From positions 5,453,753 to 5,517,752 of the forward strand of contig OY744609.1 in NCBI GenBank assembly GCA_963556255.1: 64,000 nucleotides of DNA, written 5' to 3'. The position numbers and the translations under genes were made by a program. This document shows positions 27,177-38,696 of this stretch, piece by piece. A model generated the notes under the pieces. It had not been told where the DNA came from and searched no databases. It saw only the letters and a list, made by a program, of their open reading frames with translations. Positions within the stretch are counted from its first letter, which is position 1; the number at the start of each line of letters is the position of its first letter. Source of the stretch: Allolobophora icterica. Taxonomy: Eukaryota > Annelida > Clitellata > Crassiclitellata > Lumbricidae.

Positions 27177-28861
27177 GCTGGATGGATAATATAACGTAGG
27201 ACATAAAATCACTTGGACTAATACTAAAGAGGAGCAATAGACTTGACAAATGACCGAGGACAATGGATATCATTTATTCGTACCCATCTCCGCCAAATTG
27301 CTGGCGTCAGGAACTGATGGTGATGAATAATAATAATAATTATAATAATAATAATAATAATGCCATCGCATTCCGTGGCACATTCAAGGGCTCAACGGAG
27401 TACGAGGCCTGATTTCCTGGAATAAACGTAACAACAAATTAATATCTAAGTCCCCGAGGGATCACATGTACCTTGGGGCAAAGTAATAATAATAATAATT
27501 ACAACAACAACAGTAATAATAAATTTTCGAACATGGACAGTTGGATACTACAAGTGTTCAAGAGGCCAAATCTATTCATGCTTCAAAACACAGCTGAAAA
27601 GCTATTTATATATAACTCAACACTTGCGCTGACATTTTACAGTGTAAAACACCATGGAATTAGCTTTCTACTGACGATGCTATATAAATTGCCGTAATTA
27701 CATAACCTCCCGTTTTGTTGAAAAACATATTGGGAAACGAGCAAGGCATAAGGTTACCTTGATATTGTCTCCATACAAATAACAAATACTTGGATCCTTT
27801 TCCAACCTTATCGTAGCCTATGTTGCTGACAGCTCAACGCAAGTGCTCACCTAACTATGTATGCTGACATTCTAACTGAATCGACTTTTCTATATAAACG
27901 GCTAAACAAATGAAAATAGCAAGACGAGGTCGATAGCCACTGGGCGAGAAGGGCAGGCTATTTTAGGACTAAAATGAGGTTTAGACAAAACTAAAGACTG
28001 ATCGATGGATTTGTTTAGATTACATGAATATTCATCAGACTCGTCGTAATCGAAAATAATGGCAATCGTAAACTCCAAATTTCTTAACGCTACTCTAAAG
28101 CTAAGCGCAGAGGGCAACGTTTTATTCACCAGCGCTGCGTCGTATCAGAGGGATGTCCAGTGGAGGTCCAAACCCAAGTGTCAGAGAGACCAGAGAGACG
28201 AAGCAGAGCGGCAACTAAGGCGGCTTTCGTTGAATGATGAACGCATACTGCGGATCGAAGCTAGCGATGATTTAGCAGTCATCAGGGAATCGTGGATAAA
28301 GTATGCTATTCGATTTTATTATCTGTGTGTGACATAGACATCATCTTAATTTGAAACTTGAGAATACGATTGTATGGGATCTTTTGTGTTCACTGAGCAA
28401 CCTTTAAAATGCATTTGATAATGAATTTTTTTATATGGAAATTTAATCTAAACACACACACAAAACAAAATAAACAACTATTAACACATTAACTTTAAAC
28501 TTTTTTTAATCACCTTAATGTATATAATGTTTGGATGCTTGTTTGTATGCAAGTATGCTTGTAATGACCAAGCATCAATCCATGGCGCTGTGCAACTATG
28601 AGAAATTCCAACGTAGTAACTGTCAAAAGAGAGGCTTGAACTCGTACTCCTTGCAATACAAGGCGAACGCTCTAACTAATTGGCGACCGGACGCTTTATA
28701 AATGTCAGATTAGAATTACGATTTATTCATTCGATCATCCAGAAAAATTACAAGATATAATCATTAGACAGACTAAAAAGGGTTTTCGGTAAGTTATAAG
28801 CAGAATAAGGGCCGCTTATTACCACACAAAAATGATGATTAACGTCAATGTTTTCGATTCT
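25979..28861. other. Right part of the spacer between P450 genes B and C
   Basis: No coding exon seen. It contains (TAA)n tracts (26789-26852, 27088-27174, 27327-27360) and a LINE-like scrap at 27530-27690. It also contains segments paralogous to the A-B spacer (27990-28190 with 15480-15660; 28570-28700 tRNA-like with 16150-16240). ATGT/GTAT-rich sequence lies at 26065-26185. Confidence 0.55.
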
Positions 28862-31547
28862 TCAGTCCTTGATCTTCGTTCTCGGAATCAACCTCACTTC
28901 GAATTCCGAAGGATGCATGATGCCACTTATGATCTCCCTCACTCTGATCGAGTCATGACCCTCTGGTGGTCGGATATCGAAGCGCTGGACGAGACTGGTA
29001 AGAAAGAGGAAGGTCTTCTGACGACCGAGAACCTCTCCGAGGCAAGAACGCTTTCCTAAAAACGGACCATAGGAAAAAGCTGGGTCAACAAATTTCAATG
29101 TAGCGTTAAAATAATTCAATAAATCTATAGATAGATTTGTGTCGCAATCGTAACGGCCACCATATTGAATCATTAATCTAGGTTTTGTTTTCTATAGCGA
29201 GAAAAGAATGTCATATCAGTTACCTTAGACTAGACAAACCGTTGATCTGACACTATGCAATAAATTCTCAAGCTCCGTTACCATAATACTCAGAGAGTCA
29301 CTTAGGCTAAATTCAAACCAATGACAAACATCGTAATGCTTTTGAAAAAGTTGATTGATCAAAGAAAAAAGAATTCAGCTAAGGTTGGTAATTGAGTTAA
29401 GATTGAAGAGTTTCATTGCATTTTTAAATGAAATGCAAGAGAAAATTCGTTAACTCATACCCATTCCAAAAGCAATCACTTTTTGACTTCCAACTATCGA
29501 GTGATCCTCGTCAAGGAATCTCTCTGGTCTGAAGTTCTCCGGGTCTTTCCAATAGTGTGGATCCATATGAGCACTGTATGCGTTAGCGAGAACCTAAACC
29601 AAATATAATCACTACGCCAATTAAATCAATCAAATTTATTATTTACATATTACGCAATGCACACTTACAAATACAATCTTGTCCTCCGGTGCAATTTTCC
29701 TACGTAATTCAGGACCTTACAATTTCTTTTCTGCTGGGTCAAGTGACAAAGAGCTGCAAATTAATGCATCCACCACGAAACATGTACTTCTTTGACAACT
29801 TCCATTACTATTTAGTTACACCAGATTGAAATTGTTAGTCAAAGTATCAGGATCCATTGACTCCACAGGCATCGTTATTACCTACAAAAATCTAGTTGGT
29901 TCATTTCCTTGCCGCAGAGTGACATTTTAAATGTTATCGAGGTTCTCTTCGCTATTCTTTACTAGATGATTACCATGGTTCCTTTTGGTACGTAGTATCC
30001 AAGAAGCTCTGTATCTTTGAGCGACTGGTGCGGCGCATAAATCGGTACAACAGTGTGTCGTCTCATGACTTCAAGGATCACAGCCTCCGTGTAAGGCAAA
30101 CGCGGTTTAACATCGAGTGAGGGAAATCTCTCCTCTGGTACAACGTCATCGATCTCCCTTTGAAAGCGAGTCCTAAACTAGTTGAGTCATTTCCTTGGCG
30201 CAGAGTGACTTTTCGAAAAGTTATTGAGAATTTTTAAATTGGCAACGTTGTATTAGTTTAAATCAATGCTCCTAGATAATAAGGTAGGCCTACTGCAAAG
30301 ATGACTTGAAGACAAAGATGACGTCAAGACTCAAGCAATATTGTATTATATATCAGAACGTTTATTTAGCGCCTTTCAAGAGTCACCCGTAGGTTCTCTT
30401 CGTTATTCTTTGCGATGGTAAGACAAGACAAGACAAGACAACCAAGTTTATTAGTTTATTATGGCAGAGTATTAGATATGCTTTACTTGATGATTACCAT
30501 GCTTCCTTTTGGCATATAGTATCCAAGAACCTCTGTATCTTTGAGCGTCGCGTGCGGTGAATAAAGCGGCACAACAGTATGTCGTCTCATGACTTCAAGG
30601 ATCACAGCCTCCGTGTAAGGCAAACGCGGTTTATCATCGAGAGAGGGAAATCTCTCCTGTGGTACAACGTCATCGATCTCCCTTTGAAAGCGAGTCCGAA
30701 CATCTGGATGGTTGGCTAATTCCACCATTGCCCACTGCAAGGTTGTCGATACGGTATCCGAACTAGCGAAACACAGATCTCGAACGATGTAGAGAAGGTC
30801 CTGGTGGTCAAAATCGGGCCCTTGAGTTTCTATGAATCTTCTAACAAATGTAGACCCGGTTTCAATCGACTTGCTGCATTCGATTCCTTCCTCGATTCCA
30901 TTGATTATGTCTTTATGGAACTGCCCCATTAGAGAAGTCTTCTCTCGGAAGTAGGGCAGAAATCTCAAAAAGGGGGCGAAGTTGATTGTTAAATCGACGT
31001 GTTTCGCAAACTCTGGGACTTCCTCAGCTATTTTGTGGCAGTTGCTCGATGAGGAGAATGCTTCACCGAACAGAATACTCGAAACTACATTGAAGGTCGA
31101 ATGAAAAGTCAACGGTTTCGGATTGAATGAACGACCGTTGAATTTTAGAATTTCCTCGTTCAATGATTCCACTTCCCGAAGAATTCGAGTCTCAGTTGCG
31201 CTTTTGACTCCGAATCCAAACTCTTTAAGGATGGTCAGACACAACTTGTGGTTCTTCTTAAAAGCGTCGTTGTATCTCGCGAAAATTATGCCTAGAGAAA
31301 AATTAGACGTTGATTGTTTTAACGAATTGCACAAATTACGCACATTGAAACACCTCACAGTTGCATGTGTTACAAAACCTAGTTCGAGCTCTCTGTAACC
31401 ACTACTACTGCTCCTACAGCTATAACTACTCCTACCACTGCTACTACAATTACCACTGCTGCTACTGCTGATGCTACTAGTAGGCCTACTGCTGTTGTTT
31501 TCGCTGGTGGTACTGCCAAAACGCCTGTTGCTCCTATGCTTTTATTA

Positions 31548-31638
<91 letters not shown>

Positions 31639-34309
31639 TTCTGCCACTATTACAATTATTGCTTTGTTACGATTATTAATATTTTATTACAACTACTACC
31701 ACTGTTGTTATTATTAATAGTAGTAGTATTTGTTTTTCTGGTATCATTTAATAATTTGTATTTTATTTTTATTAAAGATAAGTGTTATTCCTCATGAAAA
31801 ATTGTACGGAAATAGTTAATTACGTCTGTTAAGACTACGTCTCAACCTGTTCTGTCAAGGGGAGAAAGGATTGCATCGCCTCATCCTTCTCTTATTTGCA
31901 TCACTCATTTACTTCGTCATAGGCGTTGCGTGATAGTGTGGTGGTTAGCGCACTTGACTGTCAATTATTATTGTCTGTGGTTCAAACTGCGCCAGGGCAG
32001 AAATTTGGTTCGAGATTTCTGCTCCAGTTTTGCCCCCTTGCCAACACAGCTATAATGAGTGCACTGACCGTACACTGTCGGTGGGAAAATGAGACGGCGA
32101 GGGAGAATTGGCCACCCGTCTTCATATGCCGAGGCCAAGGAATTTAAGCCGCTAACATTTCATACCCATGGCTGCCTTTCAGTCTAGCTCAATGGACTGC
32201 TCTTCTTTTATTCTTTATTTCTTCATACAGCCCATAAGCTCATAAGCGGACAAATCAAGTTAACTCTTTTTAGGCAACTGGACCTATACTGTAACCGTTT
32301 AATGTCTTGGACTGCCAATTGTCTCATGATTTGTCTAATTCGAGATGTTCACAAGACCCTATTTCCATTGACCTGTTATAGAGCAGCTGATAGGCAAAGG
32401 AACAGATGGCTAATCGCGCACAAGTGATTATCACTGTAAAATCTTGATTCCCAGTTCTTTTGCTGACTTCGGTGATTCGGTGTTCCAACTTAAGCGGTTT
32501 CGACTGCCAAAGAAAGAAAAATGGTGTCGGAGATAGTAATATATTTCCATGCCTTATTTCGACATACTTTTCTGCGTTTTGTGATATCACATGAAGCTGC
32601 GAATCTGTCCGGCATATTATTATCATAATAGTAATCTTAATCATTGTTATTCTTTTTGCATTATTATTTAATAGTATTATAATTTAATAGTCAACAACTG
32701 TATTAGAGCATAACCGGAAATTGCCTCGGACATTCGCCTCGGCCGAATGTCCTGTTTTTCCACGATTCGGAAGTATTTGCTCGGCAAATACTGTACACAC
32801 AATAGTTGCTTGGCCGCCTCACATGCCGGAATTCATAGGCTCATAATATCAGCTTTGAGCTTCATTTAGCATATTCGTTTTGAAGAAGAAAAGCACAAAA
32901 AAGTCCATTTCATTGATTATTTATTTCTAAAATTAAAAATGTATTAGTCAGTCATTACAAGTACAAAAATGTTTTTTAATAATTTGTTTTAATAATTTGT
33001 TATTACATGAAATGTGAAGCGTCGCATATGGAACAAATGGTACTCGGTTTGTACACGGTTCCGGCAAAATAGTACATATATTCGGTGAAAAATTTCTACC
33101 CGGTTATGCCCTAAACTGTATTGTTACAGGTCGATCACATACCTCGGAGGTTTCGGTTGACGATATTCTTTTCTGTCCATAAATCAATTTTGTCTGCAAA
33201 GGTTTCTGACTGTCTGAGAAAGGCTTCTGAAATTGCTTCCTTGCCATTCAGAACGATCACCAATCTTAGATACATAAAATAAGCAGTAAGAGTTCATGTC
33301 AATTAAATGTTTAGTCCCAAACCTGAAAAAAGATTCATCAGGGTCTTACCAAAAAGGTCGTATGAATGTGTGCAGGTAAGTAAACACCAAGCATGAATAG
33401 CCTCATTTATATATACATGTGCATGTATAATTATAAGAATGCATGCATTATGCATGTGTTTTTACATTTATGCATATGTGCCTATATGATGTATGTTGGT
33501 AAGATACGTGCATGAATAGAGAGATAATGGAAAAGTTCTTGGCTTCGGGAGTACAGAAAGCGTTACCATCGCAACTACCGTGTTACAAACAAGCTCACAA
33601 ATGATTTAAGAAGTTCCTATATCCGCAGCAAAGTTGAAAGTGCTGAAAATCCACGGCATCGATTGCGCATCTCCTAAAGGTGTGGGCAAAACTCACAGTA
33701 GGTCGGCTCTGACTAAAAATATGTCGCAAACCATAGCCCGTTCTCTGATCTCCTCTCGCCTTGATTAGGCCTTATGCTAATTCTGTTTTTGTGGATCTTT
33801 CAGACCTTGAACTCTACAGCTGCAACGCATCCATAGCTCCTTAGCTCGCATAGTGCTGCGTGTTACACAGTCCTCCTATATCAGCTGCAGTGGCTTAAAA
33901 TTTAAATTGGCCTGCTTGACCTACAAAGCTCTCTGCACCAGCACACCTCCCTGCTTTCAATTATTATCAACTCCTTACATCCCTTCTCGTTGTCTGCGAT
34001 GATCAAGTGCGGGTCTTTTATCTGAGCTACGATGCAGAACAGCTACCGGTACAGCTACCGGTACGAGCACGCCTGAATTCCATGCCTCTGCCCCCAATGA
34101 ATGGAATCGACTGACACTCTCTCTTCGCGACTCAATTCACTTCCTACCTTCAAAAAGCGGCTCAAAACTCACTCTCTCAGCTTGGCTTTCAAGCTCTTGG
34201 ATATTTAGCTACATCTTCTCCTGGCGACTGACTATCATCGCCTCAAATTCACATTTCGGTGCGACCGTGCGCACGTTACAAATTTAATTAATTAAATAAT
34301 GATAATGAA

Positions 34310-34340
<31 letters not shown>

Positions 34341-36482
34341 GTAGTAATAATCATAGTGTATGTATGTATGTATGTATGTATGTATGTATGTATGTATGCA
34401 TGGATGTATGTATGTATGTATGTATGTATGTATGTATGTATGTATCGTATTTTATACTGTATTTTTAACAGTTATAAAGCGCCTCTATTAGGCTGAACCG
34501 TTCAGAGGCGCTCTCAGTGCGCAAGGCCAAAAGCAACAAGTCTTGAGGAAAGCAAAAGAAGACGAGGGGATACCTATTGAAATCTGAGAACGAGTAGAAG
34601 GAGACAGTGTATTCCAGAGACAGTGTATTCCAGAGACCAATTGAGACAAAAGATCGGGACTGCGCCATAGCCGTTCTAGTATGAGGAACTAAAAGATCCA
34701 GTCTTTTCGAGGAACGAAGTGGACGATGCGAGGAGACAGAAAGAGGCCGGTGAATAACATCAATTAAATAGTTAGGGGCGAGACCCCGTTGTGCCTTGTA
34801 CTGATTAGGGATACGAATTCGTCATCTCGTTACATGCTACAAAATTGAAGATAAATTTGATATTTATCAACATTTATTAGCACAGGTATGAATAACGTTA
34901 TCTCGCGATATACATCGAATTTGAAGTTAAATTTGATATTTATCAACATTTATTGGCACAGGTATGAATAACGTTATCTCGTGAAATACATCGAATTTGA
35001 AGTTAAATTTGATATTTATCAACATTTATTGGCACAGGTATGAATAACGTTATCTCGTGAAATACATCGAATTTGAAGTTAAATTTGATATTTATCAACA
35101 TTTATTGGCACAGGTATGAATAACGTTATCTCGTGAAATACATCGAATTTGAAGTTAAATTTGATATTTATCAACATTTATTGGCACAGGTGCATCAGAT
35201 GCTGACAAGTTCGTAAATCAATCAATAGAAATTTGTAGTGCTTCTTGAAGGTCCATGCTCATCGGCGCCCCTATGTAGCCAATGTATTTATGTATGTTTG
35301 CATCCAGACACTCACTAAAAAGCCTTTAACTGCCTCAAAAAAGCACTTCTTGCCCCATCCTAAAATCAATCGTAATCGTATTCTCAAAATTTCTACAGCG
35401 CCCAAAAAACGAGGTTGCGGGAACCGAATTATTCAAATGATAATCGATAGGGAGGGTGTAAAATCAGTTCCAGGTAATAAAATTAGCCCCTAGTCAAATT
35501 ATAAGCGATAATAATGTGGGGGGGGGGTGAAATCGGGTCCAGGTCAAAAGTAAGCGCATTAGACGAAATTAAAATGGTTTAAATGTACACTATGCAATAA
35601 CCTGGAGTTGAAGATGATTCTATCTTTGTGGATAGCCGCGACATGATTTTAATACCGGACACGTCTATTTATACTCTGGAGTTTTCGTGATGGCTCTGGC
35701 CAGAATGTTTAAAACCCCTTTGAAGCTTTGTTAAAATAGCTTGCGAAATGCTATTGAAAAGGCAGTGCAGTACTGGGGTGGCTAGTAACCAGGATATTTT
35801 CCCGACAAATCAACGTAGAAAAGGGAATGTCATGTCTGATCCTTTGAATGTCACGAATGTGATAGTGAGTAGTCTACCAATCTGGCTGTATCTCGTCCTA
35901 GGTTGAAAGTTCATGTCATAATCAAAGTTGACGATGATCTGGTTTACAAGATATTCTGGTGTTACTTTGCTTCAAGTTAGATTTTTCTTAGCATGATTGC
36001 ATGGTGTCACTTTGTTTTGAACGTGAAATTGGTCAGTGAACTGTGAGGGAGTTAAAGGTGAGTGACGTGAGAAGGTGGAACAAGAGTCGGACCATAAACG
36101 TGAGAAAAATGAGAATAAAGGATGAAAACAAAGAAAAAAACTGCAAATATGTTAATATAGACTAATGTTTAATTAAAAAGAATATATTTCGAACTCGCAG
36201 CCTTGACAATAGACCTAATATTTGTTTGTTTGTTTCTTACATTCCTCCAAAGTTGTATGAAATCACAGGACCAAATATTTCCGCTGCTCTCATGAAGTGC
36301 TCCGGCAGGACGCTCATTCCTTCACGAAGAATTGCACCGATAAGTGGTAGAATTGGTGGTGAAGGTGGGTATCGTTTTCCAGCATCCTTCGTTCCGTTTT
36401 GCTTTCTCCAGACAACAATGACGATGATTGCAATCGCTGCAACCGTTATTGCGGCAACAGACAACTCGCCGTTTTCAGGCAT
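28862..36482 (-). CDS. Cytochrome P450 gene C, complete (5 coding exons)
   Basis: Complete 494-residue P450. Exons: 36241-36482, 33143-33264, 30498-31291, 29461-29593, 28862-29055. Lengths equal those of genes A and B and all introns are GT-AG. Motifs are present in order: N-terminal anchor, [15 protein letters not shown]-helix ASSDT (297-301), EVMR (354-357), PERF (409-412) and heme loop FGMGKRSCLG with Cys435. No stop or frameshift is seen, so it looks functional. The ATG again directly follows CTGTAG. Oddities: intron 3 carries a second, partial copy of the end of exon 3 (29974-30173). Intron 2 has a 409-bp MITE ending only 20 bp from the exon 2 donor, a decayed LINE at 33540-34290 lies in intron 1, and intron 2 also holds a (TTA)n tract. 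Closest relative in the window is gene B. Confidence 0.94.
29974..30173 (-). pseudogene. Partial duplicate of P450 exon 3 in intron 3 of gene C
   Basis: 200 bp matching the last part of exon 3, from [11 protein letters not shown] to GYYVPKG, with the same donor GTAATC. The frame stays open ([27 protein letters not shown]). An acceptor-like TTTAG lies directly at its 5' edge. It would enter in a different phase from exon 2 (which leaves one base), so direct splicing from exon 2 would shift the frame. Flanking intron sequence is duplicated too (29905-29960 with 30178-30240 and 30385-30405). Confidence 0.85.
31542..31636. repeat. (TTA)n with flanking CTA/CTG tracts in intron 2 of gene C
   Basis: About 250 bp upstream of exon 3 in gene orientation; looser CTA/CTG sequence starts at 31400. 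It corresponds to the tract at 18640-19060 in gene B. Confidence 0.9.
31928..32005 (+). repeat. tRNA-derived SINE head, family 2
   Basis: Contains GATAGTGTGGTGGTTAGCGC (A-box-like) and GGTTCAAACTGCGCC (B-box-like), then GGGCAGAAATTTGGTTCG. It is the paralogue of 19363-19440 and shows the head predates the B/C duplication. Confidence 0.65.
32705..33113. mobile_element. Fold-back MITE in intron 2 of gene C, 9-bp TSD
   Basis: 409 bp with ends AGAGCATAACCGG and CCGGTTATGCCCTA, flanked by AACTGTATT (32696-32704, 33114-33122). Two short internal hairpins near its left end (GGACATTCG.../CGAATGTCC and AGTATTTGC/GCAAATACT). Gene B has the empty site near 20838-20850. Confidence 0.85.
33540..34290 (+). 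mobile_element. Decayed LINE, C-terminal region
   Basis: Broken plus-strand frames recover [20 protein letters not shown] and then [19 protein letters not shown], the usual end of L2/CR1-like polyproteins. Many stops and frameshifts. It lies in intron 1 of P450 gene C. Confidence 0.65.
34354..34445. repeat. (ATGT)n microsatellite at a LINE 3' end
   Basis: Tetranucleotide tract next to the 3' end of the minus-strand LINE at 34465-34815, like the arrangement at 10533-10735. Confidence 0.9.
34465..34815 (-). mobile_element. 5'-truncated LINE (L2/CR1-like)
   Basis: The minus-strand frame reads [40 protein letters not shown] and ends SLIEALYNC before a stop. That is the typical end of L2-type polyproteins. 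It terminates in an AGCGCCTCT...AGAGGCGCT hairpin and then the (TACA)n tract. A short internal duplication (CAGTGTATTCCAGAGA, twice) has formed near 34605. Confidence 0.75.
34844..35190. repeat. 76-bp minisatellite, 5 copies
   Basis: Exact 76-bp period (anchor TATTTATCAA at 34861, 34937, 35013, 35089, 35165). The last four units are nearly identical and the first is diverged. Each full unit contains the palindrome ATAACGTTAT. Confidence 0.93.
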
Positions 36483-36882
36483 CTACAGTAAGGTAGGGCA
36501 ACGTATTGTTATGTCATTAGCCCAACAAATAAATCACATAAAGCATCTTAACCATTTGGAGGTGAGGTGGGGTATGGCACACCCCATAGCTATTCCACGT
36601 TGCGTTTTTTACGCAAAACATGGAACCAGCTTGGATTATTTTTGTCTACCTCCGTTAATGTGAAATATGAACATTTTTAAGACAATAACAGGAACTATTG
36701 AACGCACATTTAAAAAATGTTGCATATTAAAAAGAAATAATAAATTTTCGTATATATTTTTATTTTAGCGAATTAAAAAAAGTAACGGCGCAGTGCCGAA
36801 AAATGAAATGGGCGAAAGTATAAGATATTGCAGCATTTAATTCTGCATGGATGCAAAATTGATGCATTAGTAGTTAAATATA

Positions 36883-37100
36883 GGTTATAGCTTACGCAGC
36901 CCCCTACAGCAGAGGGTTATAGCTTACGCAGCCCCTTACAGCAGAGGGTTATAGCTTACGCAGTCTCTCCCAGCAGAGGGTTATAGCTTACGCAGTCTCG
37001 CCCAGCAGAGGGTTATAGCTTACGCAGTCTCTCCCAGCAGAGGGTTATAGCTTACGCAGTCTCGCCCAGCAGAGGGTTATAGCTTACGCACCCCCTTCAG
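36883..37100. repeat. 32-bp minisatellite, 7 copies
   Basis: The unit starts GGTTATAGCTTACGCAG and recurs every 32 bp from 36883. Units 3-6 alternate between CTCTCCCAG and CTCGCCCAG, which points to a 64-bp higher-order unit. Confidence 0.93.
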
Positions 37101-37253
37101 AGTAATTCTTTTAATTAATATATTTTAATTATATTTGAAATCTAATTTGTACTCTTACGCGATTTAATTATGTTATTGGAGCAGACTTTTTCAGTGTTGA
37201 ATAAGCATATTTCTTGACGCAATGTTTTAAATATTTTAATTATTTTACAAGGC

Positions 37254-37385
37254 TCCATAGCGTATTGGTTAGCGTGTTGGACTATCAACCCAGAGGTCGA
37301 CGGTTCAAATTCCCACCAGGACAGAAAATTTGAATCCAAACTTCTGTTCAACCCTAGACCAACCCTAATATGTCGAGGCTAAGAA
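37254..37385 (+). repeat. tRNA-derived SINE, family 2
   Basis: It reads CATAGCGTATTGGTTAGCGT (A box), GTTGGACTATCAACCCAGAG, then GGTTCAAATTCCCACC (B box with one inserted base) and AGGACAGAAAATTTGAATCC. It matches the heads at 19363 and 31928. Confidence 0.65.
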
Positions 37386-37939
37386 AATGAAGACGCTAAC
37401 AGACTTTGCAGTAGATTCATAGAGAACTTCTGAAATATTTTGAACTATTCAAACCTATCTCGTGTTGGTTGAGTGCGCGCAGCCTATAATTCTATACAAC
37501 GGTCAGTCAAAAGACCCAACACGTACGAGTGAACATATTTTAAAGCCCTTGTAGATGCAATGACTAGACAGTTTCAATGCATAGGCCTTTACACACACTC
37601 AAATATCTACAAATATATACGCATGCACATACATATACATATATATTCATCTTTTAAGTCCTATATATCGGCAATGACTCGACAAAATATGAGCCGTCGA
37701 GGGAGAGACCTGAGCACCAACTCTCATATGCAGAGGCTAAGAAAATGAAGTCGCTATCACTTCATGGACTGCTCTGACAACCGAAATGTTGACGTATGCA
37801 CTAAAATTTTAAATGCAGATTACAAAAGACGTATGCGATAAACCTAAGATGTGCATGTGCAAATTGAATGAGCATCAAACTTTTGGTTTTCTATATTGCA
37901 AAGACATGCTGGGTGGACGTGGGACGAAATTTCTACAGT

Positions 37940-38490
37940 AAAATTATGATTTAGGTTGCTAAAATGGAAGATATAATGATTTGCATGGTAAAATGTCAGA
38001 TGGCTTTGGACGCTCTGATGCTAAAACTACAACTTTCACACTCCTAAGGAGTATGAAACATTGACTTGTATGATTAAGTTACAACAATTATTGTGAAACA
38101 CCGATTCTTTTGAAGTTTTCTCTATCAACCTTCTGAAGTGTATATTCATAAGATGTTTGAAATACTGAACTATGCAGTAGAATTACAAATCTTATGGTGA
38201 AACATTGCATAGTTTGAACCCTTGTACACTAATTTCTAAATTTTTCGATTCCTAAGTTGTACGAAATACTGACATGCATTGTAAAATTTCAACAAGTAAG
38301 TTGAAAAATAAGCCAGCGCGGAAGACTTGTACACTAATTTGATTTGCATGGGACGATGAATTGCATGATTCAACTGCAACGCTTACGATGAAACGTCGCA
38401 CAGTTTTACATCTGACACACTAAATTCCGAATTCTCGACTCTGAACATGTATGAAATACCAACCCGTGCAGTAAAAATTTAAACATTTAG
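37940..38490. repeat. Degenerate tandem repeat of about 140 bp
   Basis: Blocks with 'GTAyGAAATACTGACwTGCA.xGTAAAATT' and 'GTACACTAATTT' recur about four times with heavy divergence. The array abuts the left edge of the Polinton remnant. Confidence 0.5.
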
Positions 38491-38502
38491 ATTACTGAGA
38501 CG

Positions 38503-38696
38503 TTTACATTTTAGTGGGTAACGAAAAGGACAGAACCGCACGAATAATAACGAAGAACAATCCTGTAATCGAACTAGATAAAACCAAAAAGTACGAAATG
38601 GCTCTAGTCGATTTGTATACTTACTACGTGTTTCCTAACATAGACGCGAGCAACAACAACTTCAGGTATTCGCCGGATCATGGCGTGACGTGGTTT
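38503..38696 (+). pseudogene. Polinton penton-like gene, left fold-back arm (part 1)
   Basis: Plus-strand copy of an internal part of the penton-like gene, from LVGNEKDRTARII to SPDHGVTWF. It is an inverted copy of 50331-50524. It is cut at 38697 by the Gypsy LTR and continues at 49776. The left edge at 38503 is the sharp end of the homology. Confidence 0.85.

Noticed and set aside
34844..35190. Possible CRISPR-like array
   Set aside because: Units are contiguous 76-bp repeats with no unique spacers, in a eukaryotic intron; same for the 32-bp array at 36883.
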